Assembly (NCBI GenBank): GCA_902782895.1
Contig: CACZPA010000169.1
Coordinates: 1 to 29,927 of the forward strand
Reading direction: 5' to 3'
DNA from: an uncultured Eubacteriales bacterium
GTDB taxonomy: Bacteria > Bacillota > Clostridia > Lachnospirales > Bianqueaceae
Length of the DNA: 29,927 nucleotides
How positions within the stretch are numbered: the first letter of the stretch is position 1; each line of letters starts with the position of its first letter. The notes beneath the pieces were generated by a model that was given only the letters and a program-made list of their open reading frames with translations, had not been told where the DNA came from and did not search any database. The position numbers and the translations under genes are program-made. Shown in pieces: positions 26,701-29,927 of the stretch.

Positions 26701-29700
26701 GCTGTTTTGACGAATGACGGAGACCTGATCTTCTTCCGCAGTAATTCAAGCTATACGAACAAGTCGACAGGAACCTTTACCGATATTAAAGGTAATTCTT
26801 ATAGTGGAACGGTGTTCACTGGTATCGAGTCGTCTGATACTATGTATAATGCTGTCTATGATCATCCTGCACCGTGGACAGTTGCTGCGGTACCGATCAG
26901 AACAATATCTGTTGCTGAGGATCAGGCGATTAAGCCATATGATATGAGTTTCTGGTTTTATTCCTGCAGACAGCTTGAATCTGTTGATCTATCCCGTGTG
27001 GATACTTCCCGCGTCGGGACAATGAGAGCCTTATTTATGAACTGCAGTAAAATTCGGGAACTGGATCTGAGTATGTGGGATACGGACAATGTTACAGCTG
27101 TGACTCTCGCATATACCGATTCTGATAGATACGGTATGTTTGAAGGCTGCTCAAGTCTGATACGTCTGGATTTAACGGGATGGACACTGCGAGGTATTAA
27201 TGAAACTGCATGGACTCCATCGGGCCTGTCTGATATGTTTTATGGCTGTACGAAGCTGGAGGAGATTGTTGGTATTTCCAGCTTTGATCTTCGAGGTGTG
27301 AAGAGCTTGTATAGGATGTTCTATAATTGCAGCTCTCTTAAATCGCTTGATCTGAGTGCTTTAGATACTACAGATGTCGAAGACATGAGAATGGTATTCT
27401 ACGGTTGCTCGAAATTACAGGAATTGAACCTTTCCGGTTGGAAGAATACAAATTGTACTACCATGTATTTTATGTTTGGAAATTGTTCTTCGCTGACTGG
27501 AGAAGGTTTGAATCTCACAGATTTCAATACATCGGCGGTAATGACATTTAATTCGCTGTTCAGTGGATGTAAAGCATTGGACAATCTGGATATATCGAGT
27601 TTTGATACCAGGAGTGTATCATCATCGTATAGAAATGCGATGACTGATATGTTCAAAGGCTGTACAAGTCTTTCCAGAATTACACTTGGTGAGCATTTTG
27701 ATTTCAAAGGAAATAATAATCTGACAGCTGCTGCTTCCGCAATTCTGCCGACGCCGCCGTCCGGAGCAACCACGGGTAAATGGATTCGGGAAGATCGGAC
27801 ACAAGGCCCGTATACACCGGTAGAGCTGAGAGACCAGTACGGCAGCAATTCTGTTCCGTGGGCGGGTGTCTGGGTATGGGAGTTTGCTTCCGACCGTGGT
27901 ATCGTTCGATTTGACGCAAACGGCGGATCGACCACTGCTTCAACCATTACGGCAACATCCGCAACCCAACGGATCACAATGCCGAACGCTTCTACAACCA
28001 GATGGCTGCATCATATACTTAAAGGATGGAATACAGCCAGAGATGGCAGCGGGACAATGTACAATGCCGGGACTTCTTATACGAATGTTGTTCGTCTCGG
28101 TAGTGTTGTAACCCTTTATGCACAGTGGGAAACTACAAATCTGCGAGATTATAAAGTTCGGCATTATATGCAGAACGCATCTCTGACAGGATATTCGCTT
28201 TATTCTACACAAACGCTGCAGGCGGCATACGGAACACAGGTTACTCCTAAACCGATGTCCCGTACCGGCTACATTTTCCTGCAGCCCGAACAGGAAAGCT
28301 GGACTGTCCTGGAAGATGACTCACTGGTAATAGATTACTATTACGACAGGTTTTCGTATGAGATTGCTTTTGACGGGAACGGAGCGGACACTGGAGAAAT
28401 GAATAATCTGCAGATGGATGCCGGCGTCTCAAAAGCACTTCCTGCTAACGCTTTCCGGAAAGAAGGAGCAATTTTCACCGGGTGGAATACAGAAGCAGAT
28501 GGCAGCGGTACAGCTTATACGGACGGACAGACAGTCAGGAATCTGACAGAAGTAAATCACTCGGTTATTACACTTTATGCACAGTGGATAGACAACGAGA
28601 ATCCTTCGCTTACACCATCAGCCGGTGTTATCTATGTACAGTGCAGAGCGGGAGAAACAATCGTAATCCCGGATCTGCCCGCCGGTACAACTTATACGGT
28701 TGAAGAAGTTGAGATGGAAGACGGATGGACCCAGACAAGTGTATCCAATGCCTCCGGGACCATACCGGCGGGAGGACGGCAGCAGGCCGTCTTTACAAAT
28801 CGCTATTATGCATCCGGAGAACTCTACCTGACCGCACACAAACGGCTTCTGAACGGTGAGCTTTCTGAGGGCGATTATACGTTTGAACTCTATGTGATGG
28901 GAATGTCCGATGAAGGACCTTATCTGATTGTCTACGATACCAAGAGTAATGGAAGCGTTGACAACAGACCTACAATCATCGATGAAAACGGAGAAGAAGT
29001 AGCCAATCCGTACTATGGAACAGCTCCGGTTGAATTCGGACCGTTCCGGTTCTCACAGTACGATATCGGATATACACGTACGTACTATATCCGCGAAGTC
29101 CCGGGTAATAACAGCGACATCATCTATGACCGACATGAAGAAATGGTCACTATCAAGACTATAGATGCCGGACACGGTGCGTTGGAATTCGAGGTGGAGT
29201 ATTCAGGCGGAAGCGAGCCGGTATTTACGAATCAAGTAAGACCTGCAGAGATTCAGATCAGTAAAACCATAGAAGGCGCCGCTGCAGATGAAGATGAGGA
29301 ATTCGCCTTTACAGTGGATCTGTTTGATCAGAACGGTGATCCGCTGGAAGGAGAGTTCACTGTCAAGCATTATGGTTCCAACAGCGAAGAGACTATAGTG
29401 TATTCTCATACCTCTAATCTGGATGACAACGGTAACAAGACAGGCGATTTTACTTCAGCATATCCTTACAGCGATGTGATCAGTATACCTGGAGCGGAGA
29501 AACTACATGTAAATCTGCAGTATTCCAATATAAGACCCGTTTACTATAACGGCAGTTATATCGGTTTCTGCATCTGGAAAGGTGATTGGCCGGTATCTTC
29601 AGCTCCCGGCAGTTTCGATGAAAGCTTCAATCCGTTGACAGCTGACTTCATTTATAAGTATGATCAGTATAAAGAGAATATGATTCTCACGGATGAATTC

Positions 29701-29927
29701 GACGTTGAAGGCGATACTGTATCAATTCTTTACATAAGCTATACTGCGTCGACCGGAAACTACAATTATGACGCTGATAAGACTAATTTCGGATATTATG
29801 CGGTCGTTTCCGCAGAAACCGGTGATATCAGGAAGTCAACGATTACTTCCGGCGGCACAGTCAAACTGCATGCAGGTGAAACTGTCCGCATAACGGATCT
29901 TCCGCCAGGAGTTACCTATACGGTAAC
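17716..29927 (+). CDS. Giant secreted multidomain adhesin (Cna-B / DUF7601 / FctA-like pilin domains with nested BspA and InlB-B modules), 3' end outside window
   Basis: One frame stays open for 4070 codons to the window edge, so the protein is larger than this and its anchor is not seen. Order by residue: signal peptide 1-27 (cut after HIFA); acidic Ser/Glu linker with four 15-residue repeats (118-177); large beta-rich N-terminal region (about 270-1370); two Cna-B domains (about 1380-1479, 1480-1574); an intact DUF7601-like domain (1576-1695); FctA-like domains (1696-1843; 1844-2152, with a zinc-knuckle-bracketed insert); a DUF7601-like domain split by a DUF285 plus InlB-B block (2156-2714); FctA-like (2716-2845); a second split DUF7601-like (2848-3697); FctA-like (3698-3839); and a third split one, cut by the window end. 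Expected on the cell surface, possibly cross-linked by isopeptide bonds. Domain names are by pattern; the open frame is certain. Confidence 0.93.
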   Translation, partial: MRFSKRGMAIVLCVMMCVQLLPQHIFAEESSGIVSESFIEDSGTYEEELPEDSGEDSVTEGFIEEESLEDSALDEELPDESNVSEEESPEESVPTDESSEEPAIPAEESVEESSVPEEESKEESADESSVPAEESKEESADESSVPAEESKEESADESSAPAEESKEEGIDESSAPAEEGSGEDSEEPSDPALDEPEATFVEKKGLRAVQLYGPAAMKAEEAEKAIASQDGLDKEEIDSIKKDLYVGNDLFVNPDDKKADDGKKGPSRGDDAGEEGFPSSGDGSTIESITVRWITEDTVDNGDDGFLYVRPSGDTPFSVRLQINYALSGEHPYEPGDVTITIPTNIFKTRSGKDAGTVIIPYPEDPSTKQDFNWKLVGDNYILTNTRRMSAATKGYIQIGFDQLVPHDLVDMQVSDEFDAYIEVVTHKGNTIALRSDKLTAQFDTEAKLNDTSKRVYGTPSRVPASEIPESQRVEGETEYIKVEWYVWGATSANTFYTMGYTDTIPDEYNGFIIGSTSEDGRMLTKEAAYNGYSNGQTSYYYFSTAYPASQFEPDVTYTFHNNVEMTVTERDPAAEVTNPNVQAEDPKLVTTKSASAQVNWSYTNPEWHDPTGHFMVAKNGNDGTDKSNNTHHRYYSGSYSDLHIWANRSYIDGWYGIYPSALNDMREGEDILLSYTIDSVGYVMPWMFDSTSFSVDGEVASRLSRNYNRPVTMVTEDTGVSIGRNGEKLAVFDDYVFVFLEFPREPWVYTGIPQNINPDGSWVALTAGDGTFKYTRDNDYTHFPEFTVELLRGGEWAEYATVSWTSGSAAITLADGSVVSGSSLPLPEDTENFRIRVTLQNTSADEEANLALQAALDYDIRPVIRLIDTDAMKALVEEAFENSNTPEMFIYNSVNMKAYEDNAVNEIVSIDKDGYDSLRGYTTDTMVYPYKESKQTISDVNYETRQITIHYSARIEERSVISERDTWEQAVSDGRLDAQTGGTWYDLLPKGATPVLSTIKLRPGDTLLDAYTVEDYKGSGRTLLVVKAKLTPVPERYREGDMYYYQDVPSIGFDALYGMDSLTDYGDYLHNVISYESDNDILGTVPKYSGEADNPTGDGNVSTSKAFENNKEKGYMTNLDPDRDTPSFVYAGDWTKIDIVSAARVSLSKDVMTNNDGTWSEGTYYGNPEENKRTVYEGGVYTYRLRMMPDADTIAKDLIVYDSLENFYAGDGNDTIDIDAPHWHGRLISVDVSQLTEKGCAPVVYYSTVPNLILSDGTDPQAANTTNTNLNNTNVWVKASEYPGELADVKAVAVDASRKADGSDFRLEPLESIVILINMQAPDGEDARNYIAQKGDWGDSAMAYNNAYLSGTTIDKETQEEDSAGFVRKDYTKVGLTEYRYEVIKVWDDDNDRDGVRPESITLHLYADGKDTGKTLTLPIKNENGSLSWKGSFENIPYTDPEGNKILYSVREDVPAGYTFAYKLNGNEIVTLTNKHEPELTRLDGEKKWIGDTEDARPESITVRLLGDGAFVKSLTVRPDEQGNWTYSFEDLLKYRNHGVEIVYTVEEVMNGELLSYIPSVDGNDLINTYHPYGDLVVRKFVTGTTDVSKEQYFTFTFTFSKTVEGETVPVFNEYAYEVLDEEGEVISEGTVSNNGTVQIKGGQTIHVKDVDEYVNYTVTEAEKDGFELTGSVGTDGTIKPNEMMQAEFTNEYSAKGQISLNAEKVLYNRELQRYQFRFEVYQVTVNEDGSETETLIRTGSNNRPDNVTQREDETIESSHADVVFGAIRFTQDDHGKTYTYHIKETLMDKAGYTYDETVVTAKVTVTDNGNGTLSIVPVYTVVGEDGEEKTVDSALFENTYNAEGELVLRAWKDLQGRRPQDGEFTFELLNEAGGVIQTKSNTAGGSVVFDAIHYDEKDIGKTFYYGVREKAGSDPTVYYDDTVYGYTVEVLDNGDGTLSLNQGFAEPIYSDAEPCGTCNGTGYIDNGTDHKVTSNPMVFGTRNAVLVEEAGYQVIVPDFDVDYQSGYGDWYSPDMHSFLKAFKNGEYTYEKDRFISTSGNFYLNGNYNIAASIKLQGMYPELAEGYRQLLQEKKGLSEEEAAELIDKYASGTFIMYFNTMGYDSYGGYYRLQYDLLYYPTCEDCGGTGKIKQITGWSTEAGELPVFVNTLKPGNLAVTKYVTNADSADPTQEFRFKIKLIGEGIEDGELHYELVQTPANVNPDSQTSDGDGTDNPDTGSSQPGNMGRRDINRENIFHATEEQLQGTAYAVLTDEGELIFFRSSQSYSDCSEGTFTDIKGNTYTGTVFTGFENSTQSPSWQQDDIRPKIVHVSMADGQAVKPAATNSWFYNLWNCTGLDIKYLDTSRVTSMYRTFGNCGPQFTYLDLSTLDTGNVTSMLDLFSGSSWLKEVDLSSFDTGNVTNMEYMFNHTGIDKLDLSHFNTSKVTNMHAMFNSCGVTELNLTGFDTSNVTRMDNMFSGLGKLVELDISSFDTSNVTSMGNMFQQCNVNPKKVILGENFRFKNTSLCVYNTYDNAAGKVLYTGKWIREDGTYGPFTASELQSRYNASMAGAWIWQKIPTEYKIKFTAEDAAGAMADRSYTAAESVILPANRFYRFGYAFDHWTVTDISGAVPSGETTYADKDTIPANRYAVGSIVTLTAAFEPIDTTVNMVDGEFELILHGGETATFSDLPAGTAYQVYEETPDGWILIEQVNVSNTIKPLETEEAIFTNRYQPGIATAQFYGSKTLDGYAAQEGSFSFKLTETGNEAGSVVILVNGEEQTVSFPLTASVLAGGFIQFPVIEYSKDDVGTHIYTVTENNPNISTIEYDRHTETITVEVTDDGQGNLSAAVVYDSDGMVFTNNTKPGELRIRKNGSPINDTNKDDLFTFKVTLNNEKGLPLGSEDSISWYIIDGQGHVVQSPAQTDNVPDNLDNVPENTENSADQSDDAENDADMPDGSGTTDFTGARKLHTRTYVPKAALNRFSKNRQKLNAGFAIRREAFHATSAQLTGKAYAVLTNDGDLIFFRSNSSYTNKSTGTFTDIKGNSYSGTVFTGIESSDTMYNAVYDHPAPWTVAAVPIRTISVAEDQAIKPYDMSFWFYSCRQLESVDLSRVDTSRVGTMRALFMNCSKIRELDLSMWDTDNVTAVTLAYTDSDRYGMFEGCSSLIRLDLTGWTLRGINETAWTPSGLSDMFYGCTKLEEIVGISSFDLRGVKSLYRMFYNCSSLKSLDLSALDTTDVEDMRMVFYGCSKLQELNLSGWKNTNCTTMYFMFGNCSSLTGEGLNLTDFNTSAVMTFNSLFSGCKALDNLDISSFDTRSVSSSYRNAMTDMFKGCTSLSRITLGEHFDFKGNNNLTAAASAILPTPPSGATTGKWIREDRTQGPYTPVELRDQYGSNSVPWAGVWVWEFASDRGIVRFDANGGSTTASTITATSATQRITMPNASTTRWLHHILKGWNTARDGSGTMYNAGTSYTNVVRLGSVVTLYAQWETTNLRDYKVRHYMQNASLTGYSLYSTQTLQAAYGTQVTPKPMSRTGYIFLQPEQESWTVLEDDSLVIDYYYDRFSYEIAFDGNGADTGEMNNLQMDAGVSKALPANAFRKEGAIFTGWNTEADGSGTAYTDGQTVRNLTEVNHSVITLYAQWIDNENPSLTPSAGVIYVQCRAGETIVIPDLPAGTTYTVEEVEMEDGWTQTSVSNASGTIPAGGRQQAVFTNRYYASGELYLTAHKRLLNGELSEGDYTFELYVMGMSDEGPYLIVYDTKSNGSVDNRPTIIDENGEEVANPYYGTAPVEFGPFRFSQYDIGYTRTYYIREVPGNNSDIIYDRHEEMVTIKTIDAGHGALEFEVEYSGGSEPVFTNQVRPAEIQISKTIEGAAADEDEEFAFTVDLFDQNGDPLEGEFTVKHYGSNSEETIVYSHTSNLDDNGNKTGDFTSAYPYSDVISIPGAEKLHVNLQYSNIRPVYYNGSYIGFCIWKGDWPVSSAPGSFDESFNPLTADFIYKYDQYKENMILTDEFDVEGDTVSILYISYTASTGNYNYDADKTNFGYYAVVSAETGDIRKSTITSGGTVKLHAGETVRITDLPPGVTYTV
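18067..18246 (+). repeat. 45-bp tandem repeat (four units), acidic linker of the adhesin
   Basis: Four units of 45 bases encode the 15-residue motif EESKEESADESSVPA with few changes; the last unit is the most diverged. The first three units differ mostly at third codon positions. The repeat follows the signal peptide and probably forms an extended, negatively charged stalk or spacer. Copy number may vary between strains. Confidence 0.9.
23581..24135 (+). other. Insert bracketed by two CxxCxGxG zinc knuckles, within an FctA-like domain
   Basis: Residues 1957-1964 read C-G-T-C-N-G-T-G and residues 2123-2130 read C-E-D-C-G-G-T-G, the DnaJ-type zinc-knuckle form. They flank about 160 residues with no recognised motif, rich in Tyr, Gly and Asn with a helical part (YRQLLQEKKGLSEEEAAELI). 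Before the first knuckle is the penultimate strand of an FctA-like domain (DNGDGTLSLNQ), and after the second comes its last strand (LPVFVNTLKPG). The four Cys could share one zinc at the base of the insert. Confidence 0.7.
24745..25179 (+). repeat. BspA-like DUF285 repeat array 1
   Basis: Six units of about 25 residues share the pattern (L/F)-D-T-S-x-V-T-x-M followed by MF and LDLS, typical of the DUF285/BspA beta-solenoid found in surface proteins that bind host or bacterial ligands. It lies inside a split DUF7601-like domain and is followed by an InlB B-repeat-like segment (25399-25650). Confidence 0.88.
26983..27663 (+). repeat. BspA-like DUF285 repeat array 2 (degenerate)
   Basis: About eight units carry the DUF285 pattern in weaker form (VDTSRVGTM, WDTDNVTAV, LDTTDVEDM, FDTRSVSSS), with repeated M-F-x-x-C-S-x-L between them. 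It is longer and more diverged than the first array. Two InlB B-repeat-like segments (27901-28128, 28357-28587) follow, joined by a MucBP-like stretch (28141-28350). Confidence 0.85.

Overview
The window looks like a low-to-moderate GC Gram-positive anaerobe, most likely a gut Clostridia (Lachnospiraceae-like). The grounds are strong AGGAGG-type ribosome sites, a canonical F-type ATPase operon with a sodium-type rotor, and a giant Cna-B/pilin-type surface protein carrying BspA-like and InlB B-repeats. The assignment is inferred from gene content; no rRNA or marker phylogeny is available here.

Layout. (1) 1-3762 (+): three hydrolase genes. Two are related serine esterases of the PHB-depolymerase/feruloyl-esterase type; between them lies an Abhydrolase_10-like protein whose usual nucleophile site reads Glu. 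(2) 3764-4944 (+): a GntR/LacI hybrid repressor with its own strong promoter, which overlaps an inverted repeat. (3) 8003 back to 4961 (-): an operon running from an extended -10 promoter through a TIM-barrel sugar isomerase-like protein, a PlsC-type acyltransferase, a PAP2 phosphatase and a GtrA-like flippase to a frameshifted DUF554-like remnant and a rho-independent terminator. It looks like a lipid or cell-envelope unit. (4) 8105-10087 (+): a divergent cytoplasmic sialidase-like beta-propeller. (5) 10121-17139 (+): a complete atpIBEFHAGDC operon closed by a terminator. Its c subunit carries a two-carboxylate Na+ site, epsilon lacks the C-terminal helical domain and carries a 4-residue repeat insert, and gamma carries an Ala/Gln/Pro-rich insert. 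(6) 17140-17715: an AT-rich intergenic region with candidate promoters. (7) 17716-end: one open frame of at least 4070 codons that runs off the window and encodes a secreted multidomain adhesin.

The most unusual part is the adhesin. Its backbone is a string of Ig-like Cna-B, DUF7601-like and FctA-like pilin domains, and other modules are nested inside loops of these domains. A ~180-residue insert bracketed by two DnaJ-type CxxCxGxG zinc knuckles sits in the last hairpin of an FctA-like domain. Two BspA/DUF285-plus-InlB-B blocks and one CUB/jelly-roll-like block sit at the same point of three successive DUF7601-like domains. An intact DUF7601-like copy in the same protein serves as the uninterrupted reference. 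This looks like a scaffold that displays ligand-binding modules as loops.
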